Numbered from the stretch's first letter, positions 54,286 to 63,843 are shown. The stretch is DNA of 64,000 nt from Harringtonia aguacate (GCA_014183095.1 JACCPH010000004.1:404836-468835), one strand, 5' to 3'. A program made the numbers and translations. The notes: generated from the letters alone by a model not told the origin.

Positions 54286-56306
54286 TTACATGCCGTCGGC
54301 CTTGACCTCCAGGGCCTGGATGGCGTCGGGGTTGGCTTGGCCGTTGGCGTGACCGTTGGCCTGGCCGGCGGGGAGGATCAGCGGGGTGCCGGGCTGGCTG
54401 GTGAGGTACTGGCTGGCGGCGCTGAGGAGGGCGATGAGGGAGCTGGTGACGACGTCCTCGTGGATGCCGACGCCCCAGACCTTTTGGGCGCCGGCGGCGG
54501 TGCTGGTGGAGCAGTCGATGTAGCTGGCGGCGCGGACGTCGGTGCCGCGGCCGACGGCGTGCTCCTTGTAGTCGTTGACCTCGAGGTCGACGCCGATGAG
54601 GGGCCGCAGGGCGGCGGCGAGGCTGGAGATGGGGCCGTTGCCGCGGCCGGTGAGGCGGAGCTCGGCGCCGTTGACGATGAGGACGCCGTCAAAGACGCGC
54701 TTCATATTCTTGGTGTCCTGGGTGGTGCGGCCGGGCTGGGTGGGAGGCGCCGGGCTGGCGGAGCGGTCGACCTTGATGTCGTAGTCGACGAGCTGGAAGC
54801 GCGGGTTGTCGCGCAGGAAGTAGGTGCGCTCAAAGAGGTCGGTGATCTCGACGGGCAGCAGCTCGCGGCCGCGCTGCTCGGCCATGTCCTGGACGGTGCG
54901 GCTAAAGGCGACCTGCAGGCCGCGCGGCAGGTCGAGGTGCAGGTACTGCTGGATGATCCAGGCGGCGCCGCCCTTGCCGCTCTGCGAGTTGACGCGGATG
55001 ACGGCCTGGTAGTCGCGGCCAATGTCGTGGGGGTCCAGCGGCAGGTACGGCACCTGCCAGTGGGCGTTGGCGTCGTCGGCGGCGGAGCCGTCGCGCTCGC
55101 GCGTCTGGAAGCCCTTTTTGATGGCGTCCTGGTGCGAGCCGCTGAAGGCGCACACGACGAGCGAGCCGCCGTACGGCGCGCGCGGGTGCACCGGGATCTT
55201 GTTGCACACCTCGACCACGCCAATGACGCGCTGCAGGTCCGACAGGTCGACGCGGGGCGACACGCCCTGCGTGTACAGGTTGAGGGCCAGCGTCACCAGG
55301 TCGACGTTGCCCGTGCGCTCGCCGTTGCCAAACAGGCAGCCCTCGACGCGGTCGGCGCCGGCCATCTGGGCCAGCTCGGCCGCGGCCACGGCGCAGCCGC
55401 GGTCGTTGTGCGGGTGCAGCGACACGCACACCGTCTCGCGCGCCGAGATGTGGCGGCAAAAGTACTCGATCTGGTCCGCGTACACGTTGGGCGTCGCCAT
55501 CTCCACCGTGGCCGGCAGGTTGAAGATGATGGGCTGCTCCCGCGTCGGCCCCCAGGCCGCCTTGACCGCCTCGCAGATCTGCACGCTGAAGTCGAGGCGC
55601 GTGTCCGAAAAGGTCTCGGGGCTGAACTCGAACGCCCACTCGGTCGCCCGCACCGCCGGGTCCGGGCTGTCCTTGGTCAGCGACCGCACCAGGCGCGCAC
55701 ACCGCGTCGCCAGCTCCACGCTCTCCTCCTCGCTGAAGCCAAAGACGACGCGCCGGAAGCACTCGCTCGTGGCCAGGTAGACGTGGATAATGGCCCGCTT
55801 GGCGCCCTTGACTGCCTCCACGGTGCGCCGGATCAGGTCCTCGCGGCACGGCGACAGCACCTGCAGGTACACGTCGTCGGGCACCGCGCCGGGCGTCTCG
55901 ATCAATCGCCGCGTAAAGTCAAAGTCGGTCTGCGACGCCGACGGGAACGACACCTCGATTTCCTTGTATCCGAGCTCGCACAGCATCTTGAAGTATGTCC
56001 ACTTCTCATCACCGTTCTGGGGGGGTTAGCCAGCAGGCCACCGGTATACGGTCCGGGGTGGGTGCCTACCATGGGGTCCACCAGGCTCTGGTTGCCGTCG
56101 CGCAGGTCCGTCGACAGCCACCGCGGGGCCTTGGTGATGGTCTTGGACGGCCATTGGCGGTCCGGCAGCTGCACCGGCGGAAACGGCCGGTACTTCTTCG
56201 AAGGGTCTTTGAGCCTGAGAGAGAGAGAAGGTCAGCCAGCTGACGCAAAGGGGGAGGGGGGGAGAGGGGGGAGAGGTGACGAGCAAGACATCACTTACAT
56301 GGCCAT
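54286..56306 (-). CDS. LEU4: 2-isopropylmalate synthase (alpha-IPM synthase)
   Basis: Three exons: 56299-56306 (8 nt), 56070-56214 and 54286-56016 (627 aa). It condenses acetyl-CoA with 2-oxoisovalerate in the first committed step of leucine synthesis. The HMGL-like TIM barrel starts with the metal-binding LSTDLRDGNQSLVDPM, followed by YKEIEVSFPSASQTDFDF, the HPHNDRG metal-ligand motif, and the GCLFGNGERTGNVDL motif. The C-terminal LeuA dimer domain (about residues 480-600) is the leucine feedback site. The first exon encodes only MA plus two bases; the splice restores MAMLKDPSKKYRPF, the usual fungal start. No long presequence is seen, so matrix versus cytosol is open. A TGACTCA site lies about 195 bp upstream. 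Confidence 0.95.
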
Positions 56307-56501
56307 TTTGGCGGATTGCGCGATTGGGAGGGGCAGAAGCGTCAGGACGGGGCAGCCAGAGAGCAATTGAAGACGGGCAAGTGTCCAGGGACGACGGGGA
56401 GAGAGAGGAGAGGCGAGGGGAGAAACCAGCGAGCCTGCGAGACGGGACGGAAGGATGGATATATGCGGCGATCTGCACGTCAATGCAGAGTGATGGTGCT
56501 C

Positions 56502-56508
56502 TGAGTCA
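56502..56508 (-). promoter_or_regulatory. CPC1/Gcn4-type site TGACTCA
   Basis: TGAGTCA on the plus strand, TGACTCA on the LEU4 strand, about 195 bp upstream of its start codon and followed by C on the plus strand. This is the consensus for bZIP general amino-acid control factors (Gcn4 in yeast, CPC1 in Neurospora), which activate leucine genes. The role here is inferred from match and position. Confidence 0.6.
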
Positions 56509-56887
56509 CCGGTTTCTGGGGGGGGTCGTCGTAAGAGAAGAAGCTCGGCTTAGCGACATTCGAATTTTATTTTGCCAATAAATTTTTTCTGCCAGATTCC
56601 CTAAGCCGAGCACAAAGAAGTGGAAAGGGCGCTGTTGACGACTAGCGGGGCCACTGTTTCGTGGAGGGGAGCCCAGATATTGGTGGGGGTGGGGCTGCGA
56701 CATGCCCTGCAAGCTCGACGGCCGGGGCTGCCCAACGGCAAGAGACGGGTATGCCGTGAGAGGCCAAGATAATATTTCTAGTACGGGTCTTTCTAGTCGA
56801 CGCAATACCCACGCATGCAATGCACGCGCCTCCCCGTTATCTTACGAGCCCGGACGCCAGAGGGAAGCCGCGACAGGCGAAGTTGGC

Positions 56888-56893
56888 CACGTG
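56888..56893. promoter_or_regulatory. E-box CACGTG upstream of LEU4
   Basis: CACGTG followed by ATTC, about 580 bp upstream of LEU4. Shares the nine bases CACGTGATT with the VMA3 upstream site. Confidence 0.3.
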
Positions 56894-57030
56894 ATTCACT
56901 TTTCGGCAGCCACGCAGCCTTTTGCCGATGGTGGTGACGTCGTGACGTCTAGACGTTGTATTAAGCAGAACTGAGCTGCGACTATGTATGCCAGTGGCCG
57001 TGGTATCTCAAGAAACGTGATATGTACAAT

Positions 57031-57099
57031 TCTCTCTCTCTCTCTCTCTTTCTCTCTCTTTCTCCCACACACACACTCCCTCCCCCCCCCCCCCCCCCC
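57031..57099. repeat. CT microsatellite, CA repeat and C18 run
   Basis: TC dinucleotides (57031-57064), an ACAC stretch and then about 18 Cs (57082-57099) that end at the ferric reductase stop codon. On that gene's transcript this is a run of about 17 Gs immediately after UAG. Confidence 0.85.
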
Positions 57100-59894
57100 T
57101 ACAGCGCATAGTTCTCCGTGTGCAGAAAGATCTCCTCGAGCATGTCGTCGCCCCAGATCTCCGCCTGCAGCTTGGCGACCGTGTTGGCCACGCCGGTGCG
57201 CATGCTCGCGGGCCCGCACACAAACACGGCTGTGCGCCGGCCCAGGATGCCGCGCCCGTCGCTGCCGCCCGTCGCCCACTCGCGCAGCATGAAGCCCAGG
57301 TCGGGCCGGCCGTACTCGACGCTCCAGCCGCCGTCAATCTGGTGCGGCACTGGAAAGGCAAAGCGCATCAGTGACTTTTGGAACTCGGTCGGCGTTGCGG
57401 CAAAGCCAAAGTCGAAGCCCGACGGCGGGCCAAACGTCGACGTCGGCCGCGGCGCCACCGACGACCGCTGCACACCGGCGACGCCGCTGAGGTCGGTGAC
57501 GTCGGTCGTGCGCAGGTGAGCCAGCTCGGGCGGCCGCATGCCGGTGTCGTCGGGCTTGTCGTCGTCGAGGGCGGCAGCGGCAGCGGCAGCGGCGGCGGCT
57601 TCTTCTCTCTCTGCCGCCTCCTTTCCCTCCCCCGGCGGCACCAGGTTAAAGTGCGGCACGTCGACGGCCCGCGTCTGCGGCGTAAAGTGGAACTCGCCGT
57701 CGGTCGCCACGCCGCCGATGCCCATGTGCTGTTGGGCCTGCTTCTTCTCATCGCAGCCCTCCTGCGCCTGTGGTGGAGGCCGCTGCTGCTGCTGCGCCGG
57801 TGGCGCCTGCTGCGGTGGCGCCTGGTAGGGCTGTAGGTACTTTTGCTGCGGCAGCGCCGTGAAGCGGTCCTCGTCCTCGGCCCGCAGCTGCTGCTCCAGC
57901 TCCGGGTTGCCCTGGGCCTCGGCGGCAATGAGGGCCGAGTTGCGTTTGGACGCGATGCCGGCCACAAAGCCGTCGAGCCGGTCGTGGAAGAGGTTGCTGA
58001 GCGGGCGCGGCGCACGGGGTTGGTGGTGAGCACCCATACTGGGGGCTGCGGTCGCAGTCGCAGCCGCCGCCGGCGGCATGCTGGGCAGCCCCGTGGCCGG
58101 GTCGTTGCCCAGCGCACCGCCCAGGTGCTGATTCCGGTGCTCGGCCCGCGTCGACGCGGTGACAAAGAACTTGCAGGTGACAGACTCGGGTGGGGCCGAC
58201 TCGCGGCAGATGCGCAGCTCCTCGCGGAACCAGTCCATGGCCTCGAGCCGCCGCAGCGCCCAGACGACGACAATGCGCTTGGTGATGGCCTTGCCGTCGC
58301 GCATGCGCTTGATCAGGTTGAGCAGCTGCGACATGAGCGACGTGATGCCCGAGCCGCCGGCAATCAGGATGCACGTGTCAAAGGCGGCCAGCTCGCGCCG
58401 CATGCCGCCGTACGGTCCGTCCAGGAAGGCCCGGTACGTGTGGAAGGGCCCCTTGGCCAGCGCCGTGTCCAGCACGCGCCGGGTGAAGCCGCCGTACGGC
58501 CGGAACACGAGCACGCAGTCGCGGTAGGCGTCGCCGTACGCCGACGGGAAGTCCTCGCTGCACAGCGACGCCACCGTAAAGGGGTGGTTCTCAAACAGCG
58601 AGATACCCGGCATGCGCAGGTACACGTACTGGCCCGGCTTCCAGCGCATCTGCGTCGGGATGGTGATCTTGATCGTGTTCTCCGTCATCAGCGTGATGGC
58701 CGCCTCGTCGCCCACGAGAAAGGACCGCCGCCACGGCCGCGTCCAGTTGAGGTTGGCCAGCCGCCACACCTGGCAGGCGCCAAAGATGGCGCACGTCGTC
58801 CACAGGTACGCCCACGAGTGCAGGAAATTCTTGGTGTGCCAGAACAGCACGCCCACGTACAGGATGCCCACGGGCACGTGCAGCAGCGAAAAGGCCTCGT
58901 AGGCCAGGCGGCGGATGACGGGCAGCGACGCGACGCACAGCCAGATGAGCGGCACCAGGCACGAGATGCCGGTGCCGTAGACGATCATGGAGCTGGGGAA
59001 CAGCTTCTGGAAGACGGCCATGCCGCCGTCGTCCCACACCGGCTGCACGTAAAAGGGGATCGTGTGCACCAGCGCCAGGAACAGGCACAGGTAGCCGGCC
59101 CAGCGGTGCAGCACATTGAGCCGCTCGGGGCCGATGCCGGTGATGAGCGTCAGCAGGTTGGCCTTGGTGGCCGTGGCGATGATCCACGGCGTCATGGCCA
59201 CCGCGATCATGCCCGCCCGGATCGCCACCGGCGGCGACCCGTACTGGATGCTCTGCCAGTACAGCGGCTGCGGCAAAAAACAGTACAGCGCCGCAAACGC
59301 GAGCGCCACAAACCCGCACGTCAGCACCGCCAGCGACGAGAACGTGAACCGGTGCCGCCGCCACACAATGTCCGGGATCGGCCGGTAGAACACCCACCGG
59401 AACAGCGCCAGCGTGTCGTTGACCGGCCCAACCGACGAGAAGTTGCCCTCGGGCCGGAACGCCGTCTCCTGCTTGACCTCCTCGGGGAAGAAGTGCTGGT
59501 TCGACGCCTGTCCGGCTGTCGCCGGTGTGCCGCCGCCGTGTACATCTTCGGCCACTTCGCCACCGCCACCACCACCACCACCGTCCGCCCCCGTCATCAT
59601 CGCCGCCTCGTAGTCCGCCTGCTCCGCAAAGTACAGGTTGCGGTAGTACTCGTCCATGTCCTGCTTGTAGATGGCCTGGCGGATCTTGTCCTGCCAATAG
59701 TGCCACAGCCGCACCACCAGCACCAGCACCATCAGCACCAGCGAAAAGTATGTCCACGCCAGCGCGTATTTTCCCGACTTGCTCCACGGGTCCACCGTGT
59801 CGGCCTCGATCAGGCCCGCCGGGCTGGTGGCCGTCAGGGGGATGTTGATGCGGCGCGCCAGCGTCGGCTCGTTGCGGGGTGCTGGCAGCGCCAT
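57099..59894 (-). CDS. Ferric reductase-type flavocytochrome (FRE family)
   Basis: Single exon, 931 aa. FRE proteins pass electrons from NADPH through FAD and two hemes across a membrane to reduce ferric iron or copper. The N-terminal helix is YALAWTYFSLVLMVLVLVVRLW. The ferric reductase core has about seven helices with paired heme histidines in LHRWAGYLCLFLALVHTIPFY and HVPVGILYVGVLFWHTKNFLH. The FAD-binding HPFTVASL is at about residue 435. The NADPH site begins IAGGSGITSLMSQ near 515 and ends with AVFVCGPASM near 888. Odd: about 250 residues of Ala/Gln/Pro-rich, probably disordered sequence (about 590-840) are inserted inside the NAD domain, making the protein longer than most FREs. The frame is open throughout. 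No siderophore or iron-transport gene is adjacent. Confidence 0.88.
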   Translation of the reverse strand: MALPAPRNEPTLARRINIPLTATSPAGLIEADTVDPWSKSGKYALAWTYFSLVLMVLVLVVRLWHYWQDKIRQAIYKQDMDEYYRNLYFAEQADYEAAMMTGADGGGGGGGGEVAEDVHGGGTPATAGQASNQHFFPEEVKQETAFRPEGNFSSVGPVNDTLALFRWVFYRPIPDIVWRRHRFTFSSLAVLTCGFVALAFAALYCFLPQPLYWQSIQYGSPPVAIRAGMIAVAMTPWIIATATKANLLTLITGIGPERLNVLHRWAGYLCLFLALVHTIPFYVQPVWDDGGMAVFQKLFPSSMIVYGTGISCLVPLIWLCVASLPVIRRLAYEAFSLLHVPVGILYVGVLFWHTKNFLHSWAYLWTTCAIFGACQVWRLANLNWTRPWRRSFLVGDEAAITLMTENTIKITIPTQMRWKPGQYVYLRMPGISLFENHPFTVASLCSEDFPSAYGDAYRDCVLVFRPYGGFTRRVLDTALAKGPFHTYRAFLDGPYGGMRRELAAFDTCILIAGGSGITSLMSQLLNLIKRMRDGKAITKRIVVVWALRRLEAMDWFREELRICRESAPPESVTCKFFVTASTRAEHRNQHLGGALGNDPATGLPSMPPAAAATATAAPSMGAHHQPRAPRPLSNLFHDRLDGFVAGIASKRNSALIAAEAQGNPELEQQLRAEDEDRFTALPQQKYLQPYQAPPQQAPPAQQQQRPPPQAQEGCDEKKQAQQHMGIGGVATDGEFHFTPQTRAVDVPHFNLVPPGEGKEAAEREEAAAAAAAAAALDDDKPDDTGMRPPELAHLRTTDVTDLSGVAGVQRSSVAPRPTSTFGPPSGFDFGFAATPTEFQKSLMRFAFPVPHQIDGGWSVEYGRPDLGFMLREWATGGSDGRGILGRRTAVFVCGPASMRTGVANTVAKLQAEIWGDDMLEEIFLHTENYAL

Positions 59895-61947
59895 GGCGTC
59901 GGTTGGTTGATGTCGAGAGACGAAGGTGGCGTAAGAACGAAGCGAAACACGACACGCGAGGAATGCCAGATCCCTCTCAATAACACACTAGAAACAGGCG
60001 TAGCAGATGTAACGAAAGACAGCGGCAACAAAGGCCATGAGGCGTAAAGAGAAACCGAAAAGAAAAAGGGGAGGACAGCAGGAATGAAGAGCAATCGACG
60101 AGGGCGAGAGACGGACAAGCTGGCGAGGGAGGGTCCGCACTTAAGTCGACGACCGCCTGCTGCGATTACGTCGTCACGTCGTCACCTCGGGCGGGTAGGG
60201 GAATTGGGAATTGGGAATTGGTACGCGTTCAGCTGTGCGCGAACTCGAGCTCGCCACAAGGAACAAAAAAAAAGCGTGGTATTGGTATATTGGACTGTCC
60301 GTTTCTGCAGCTGCGATCGAGCCACTCTGGGGCACGGCGAGCCACTCTGAGCTCGACGGCGGATGCTGGTTGGCCTGTCGCGAAAAGACCTGGAGGGGGG
60401 GGGGAGCTATGCGACCCAGACCCAGAAACCATCCGGCGCAGGCAAGGCCGAGCGCTTCGAGAGAGACAGAGGACAGCGAAAAAGGTGTGGAGGTAGCGCC
60501 GCCGGAGAGAATGGGATCAGGGGCTCATCTCGGGGAGGAGGATATACGGATATGAGCGGTATGGCTGCCGCATACGTAAGAGGGAAAGCATGCGATGCGA
60601 TGCAGGCGCAGAGAGAGAGAAAAAGTCCCAGAAGCCGATATCACCGGCGAGCACTAATACTCGTTTATGGATGGCATGAAAGGTGACGAGTGGGTTCACC
60701 GGTGGGTTTTTCCAGGGCAGAGCGGTACGGGGGGGCTTAATATTGGTTGAAGGCCAGGGAGTGGACGTGATGGGAAACGATAAGAGAGAACGAGAGAGAA
60801 CGAGAGAAACCGGCACATCACAGCAGTGGATCTCTGCTGCATGTCACGCTGTAGGCGACACGTCGTATGGGCGTCGTATGGGGGGGATATGGCCTGTGTT
60901 CTACGGGTGCATGTGTGCCCAGGCTGAGGAAATTCTCGATATCTTCCCTGGAAGAGACAGAGGGGAGGGTGACCTGGCCGGAGAACAAGCCGACGTGCCA
61001 TTGCCAGGAGGGACGGCAGCTTTGCCCGAAGAATCCTGCGTTGGTTCGAGGGAGGAGTGTGTGAAGTGGCAGCAACATCACAATTCGGAGGAGGGGGGCT
61101 TTCCAACCTCTGCCATTGGCACGCACAACCTCGCACGCTGCAGAAGCCATCTGCAGTGACAGGGGGGATCTCACCCCCCCCCCCCCCGGTTGTGACGACA
61201 ATCCTGGCCTGCCGCTGCTGATTCGCCCGCCGGCTTCAGCGGGCAGTGGGGACCGAGCTGCGATTTCCTCCCGCAGCCACCGTGCGGGCGGCAACAAGCT
61301 TGTTCTGATTGGCTCCGGCCACCGGGGAGGATTCTGCTCCACACACGTGATGAATTTGTGCTTGTGCTTGTGCTTCCAATCGCAATGGCCAATCGCAATG
61401 GCATCGTCACCGCTGGAGGCGCCCATCCGCCCCCAAATTTCGCCCCAGTTCAAAGGAGAGGAAAAAAAAAAAAAAAAAAACTTGGCNAAAAAAAAAAAAA
61501 ACTTGTGACTATGGAATCCTGCTGTGCATGTGCGCTGAATGCCGAGAATAGGGGGGTCATTGTGTCGGTGTGGAGGTTAAAAAAAAAAAAAAAAATAAAA
61601 CTTGGCCATGCGGACGATCGACACGATGGAGTCTGATGGATGTGTCCGTCGTTCTTCTCAGCTGTGCGTGTGTGGTCTCTCCTGGCCGCAGTTTGGGTCT
61701 CTTCCCCGTTGTCTCTTCCGATCTCTGGGGGCTTTTCAGCTTCCTCTGTGATTCTTCTTGGGGACCTTTTTGCAGCTTGCAGCCTTCCCGTGTGCTGCTG
61801 GTTCGTGCGGAAAAATGAAGCTGCCTGCTGCATAAGCAGGTACACGGGAACCCGTCCGCTGCTCTGCCATGCTTTGCAAGATAGCTCTGCCGCACATTGC
61901 CAGACCGCCAGAAGCGCCTGTGGCCTGATTTAAAGCTCCTGCCGTGT

Positions 61948-61971
61948 CCGGTTTCCCGGTTTCCCGGTTTC
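61948..61971. repeat. Tandem repeat, 3 x CCGGTTTC
   Basis: Three exact consecutive 8-bp units in intergenic DNA about 150 bp from tRNA-Pro. Confidence 0.9.
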
Positions 61972-62110
61972 CACTTTCTTGTTGCCGACATGGATCGCAA
62001 GAGCTGTCAGCAAACCAGCGACGTCAAGTCTTTTGGTCGACTTGGCGAAAATATATATTAAAAAAAAAAAAGAGAGCATGTGTGGCAGGAAACCGCAGCA
62101 AAAAAATGGC

Positions 62111-62116
62111 AAAAAA
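62111..62116 (-). terminator. Pol III terminator of tRNA-Pro
   Basis: Six Ts on the minus strand, five bases past the tRNA 3' end; a second T6 lies at 62101-62106. Confidence 0.7.
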
Positions 62117-62120
62117 TAAG

Positions 62121-62210
62121 GGGACTCTCCGGAGATCGAATCCGGGACCTCTCGCAGTTTAACTTAAGGTGTTACCCTAAGCGAGAATCATACCACTAGA
62201 CCAAGAGTCC
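62121..62210 (-). tRNA. tRNA-Pro (anticodon AGG) with an 18-nt intron
   Basis: On the minus strand the acceptor arm GGACTCT (62204-62210) pairs with AGAGTCC (62122-62128), with discriminator base 62121. The D arm has TGGTCTAGTGG, the anticodon arm is CTCGC-TTAGGGT-GCGAG, and the T arm contains GATTCGATC between CCGG and CCGG. The anticodon AGG is at 62178-62176. The intron (62157-62174) sits after position 37, the standard place for nuclear tRNA introns. The box sequences match known fungal proline tRNAs. Confidence 0.9.
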
Positions 62211-62599
62211 TCTTGGAATTTTTCCTGTTGGAAATTTTTTGCTCATTGTTTCCTCCAAATAGCCCTTTGCAAAATTCCTGCCCTGCCGAGCTTGCGCGGG
62301 CGATCTCGGCAGAGTAATGTTAGCGGGCTTGCAGAGCCCACAGAATGCTAAGCCCCGCTGAACGGTAAAATGCAAGGCAAGGCAAAAAAAAAACACAAGG
62401 GACGGCAGACGCCAAGATACTTTGTTTCATGCCAGAAGGAGGCTATTCTGCATTCCAGCATTGACCCCGTAAAAAGATAATTCGATTCCGACAAAGAATT
62501 TGTGGGTGGACTCGGTGTTGCAGCTGCGACGACAACTTGTTGTTGGAAGGGGTCAATGGCGTTTAAAAGGTGTGGGAGCCGCCAATCGCTTACAGTTTA
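62211..62599. other. Spacer between the two tRNA genes
   Basis: 389 bp between divergent tRNA genes. Contains a poly-A run (62384-62392). Internal promoters drive both tRNAs, so little regulatory content is expected; nothing else seen. Confidence 0.6.
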
Positions 62600-62710
62600 G
62601 GCAAGATGGCCGAGCGGTTAAGGCGGCAGACTCAAGTACATACTTGTTCCTCGTCAAAGGTACTAATTCTGCTCTCGAAAGAGGCGTGGGTTCGAGTCCC
62701 ACTCTTGTCA
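62600..62710 (+). tRNA. tRNA-Leu (anticodon CAA) with a 30-nt intron
   Basis: Acceptor arm GGCAAGA (62600-62606) pairs with TCTTGTC (62703-62709, one G-U pair); discriminator A. The A box TGGCCGAGCGGTTAAGG is that of class II tRNAs. Anticodon arm GCAGA-CTCAAG...T-TCTGC gives CAA at 62633-62635. The intron is 62637-62666. The long variable arm (TCTCGAAAGAG) and T arm GTGGGTTCGAGTCCCAC confirm leucine. A T7 terminator follows. Confidence 0.95.
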
Positions 62711-63075
62711 TCATTTTTTTGCACTTACTTTGTAAGTGCTTCTTTTTTTTGCCGTTCTTTTTACCAGCTTGTCTACAGAGATTTCGTTTTCTTCTACCTC
62801 TCACATCTAGAATCGGCTGCTGCATATTCAATTGTTTTTTTTTTCTAGTGTGTCCGAAGTCTCTCCTCATCAACAGAGCTTCTGAGATGTAGCATATGGT
62901 CGATTTCTCTGCCCAGACAATACTTTTTGCTGTGCGAATTGCTAGATGGGGAGATGTATTGGAAAACCAAACGTCATAAACAAAACCGAAGCCTAATCAA
63001 AATCAAAATATAAACTGGAAAACAACAACAGTTCTGTAGGCAAGGCGTGCCGAATTCTACAGGCGCAGTTCCTGC
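62711..63075. other. Spacer, tRNA-Leu to DUF7730-like gene
   Basis: 365 bp of AT-rich sequence with several T runs (62714, 62741, 62836). It is the 3' flank of the gene on the minus strand. Nothing else seen. Confidence 0.65.
62714..62720 (+). terminator. Pol III terminator of tRNA-Leu
   Basis: Seven Ts beginning three bases past the tRNA 3' end. Confidence 0.85.
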
Positions 63076-63843
63076 TCAGGAAGAGACAGCGGACTTGCCA
63101 GCTCCTTCCTCCACCTCCTCCACCTTCTCCGCCTCCTTCGCCTCCTCCCACGGGTTCGGATCGCCTGCGGTCTGCTGATACTGGTTCACGCGGATGTTGT
63201 GAAGCTCTCCCGCCGTAAAGGGCCCCGTGTCGAGCACGCCCTCGCTGAGGGAGCTCACCTCGTTGATGTAGTCATCGCAAGGTTTCAAGCGCACATCCAT
63301 CTTTTCCTTGAGGTATGCGGGCCACGGCTGGGCGTAGAAGCCGCGGATATGGAGCCACGTGAGGTTCTGGATGCGCGCGAGCGCCTGGACAAAGGCCAGG
63401 TTGTCGCCCAGGCCGCGCGCGTTTGGGCGTTCCTCGTGGGCATCTGGCAGCCAGAACCCAAACTCGGCGCGCCACTCCACCCTGAGCTTGCGCAGCCCGG
63501 GCACCCGGTCGGCCAGGATGCGGAGCAGCTGCAGCCAGGGCTTGAGCTGCTCGCGGTCCGACGCCACGACCATGGACATCCGCCGCAGCGCGGCCGTGTT
63601 GGCCGGCCCGACCGTGTCGATGAACTCGAGCATGAGCGGCGCGTCAAAGACGCAAAACACGTTGTGCGCGTACAGAACCTGGGCCGCCTCTTTGTGGATC
63701 TGGCGGCTGACGTACAGGATGGACGTGTGCAGGTTGAAGTCTGGGTTGCTCCGGTCGCGGCGAAAGGTGACATACTGCCGCTCGAGGCGATCCGTCTTTG
63801 TCATCGAGTGGGCCCAATGGGGACCGTCTAGGTGCGCGCCCAT
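63076..63843 (-). CDS. F-box-like / DUF7730-type protein, possibly missing its N-terminus
   Basis: Single exon, 255 aa. The block LHTSILYVSRQIHKEAAQVLYAHNVFCV matches the core of the large fungal family annotated as DUF7730 or F-box-like (2EXR-like), where a leucine-rich start such as LPxELRxxIY normally comes first. That start is absent; the protein begins MGAHLDGPHWAHSMTKTDRLERQ. Downstream, repeated Leu/Arg patterns (LKPWLQLLRILADRVPGLRKLRVEW) look like degenerate LRRs, and the tail is Glu/Lys-rich. The start sits inside a 21-bp tandem duplication (63828-63862), and the frame is closed by a stop a short way upstream. It may be N-terminally truncated, or have an upstream exon that I cannot place. 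No function is assignable. Confidence 0.7.
   Translation of the reverse strand: MGAHLDGPHWAHSMTKTDRLERQYVTFRRDRSNPDFNLHTSILYVSRQIHKEAAQVLYAHNVFCVFDAPLMLEFIDTVGPANTAALRRMSMVVASDREQLKPWLQLLRILADRVPGLRKLRVEWRAEFGFWLPDAHEERPNARGLGDNLAFVQALARIQNLTWLHIRGFYAQPWPAYLKEKMDVRLKPCDDYINEVSSLSEGVLDTGPFTAGELHNIRVNQYQQTAGDPNPWEEAKEAEKVEEVEEGAGKSAVSS

Larger units (their letters stand above)
56307..57098. promoter_or_regulatory. LEU4 promoter region
   Basis: Between the LEU4 start and the 3' end of the ferric reductase gene. Contains a CPC1/Gcn4-type TGAGTCA (56502-56508), an E-box CACGTG (56888-56893) and, at the far side, the CT/C-rich tract 57031-57099. Confidence 0.6.
59895..62120. other. 2.2-kb intergenic, ferric reductase promoter side
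   Basis: Upstream of the ferric reductase gene and ending at tRNA-Pro. One GATAAG at 60779-60784, an ACACGTGA at 61343-61350, C15 run (61175-61189), three poly-A tracts each followed by ACTTGG or ACTTGT (61462-61505, 61580-61605) with one N at 61487, and 3 x CCGGTTTC (61948-61971). No coding sequence supported. Confidence 0.55.

Noticed and set aside
53977..56370. 797-codon plus-strand open frame opposite LEU4
   Set aside because: It is the antisense shadow of a GC3-rich gene: Val/Ala/Gly/Arg/His-biased, no domain. LEU4 motifs on the other strand are unambiguous.
57843..60047. 734-codon plus-strand open frame opposite the ferric reductase
   Set aside because: Arg/Val/His-rich antisense shadow, no recognisable fold.
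60779..60784. GATAAG as an iron-regulatory GATA site for the ferric reductase
   Set aside because: A single GATAAG about 885 bp upstream, without the longer ATCWGATAA context; too weak to claim.
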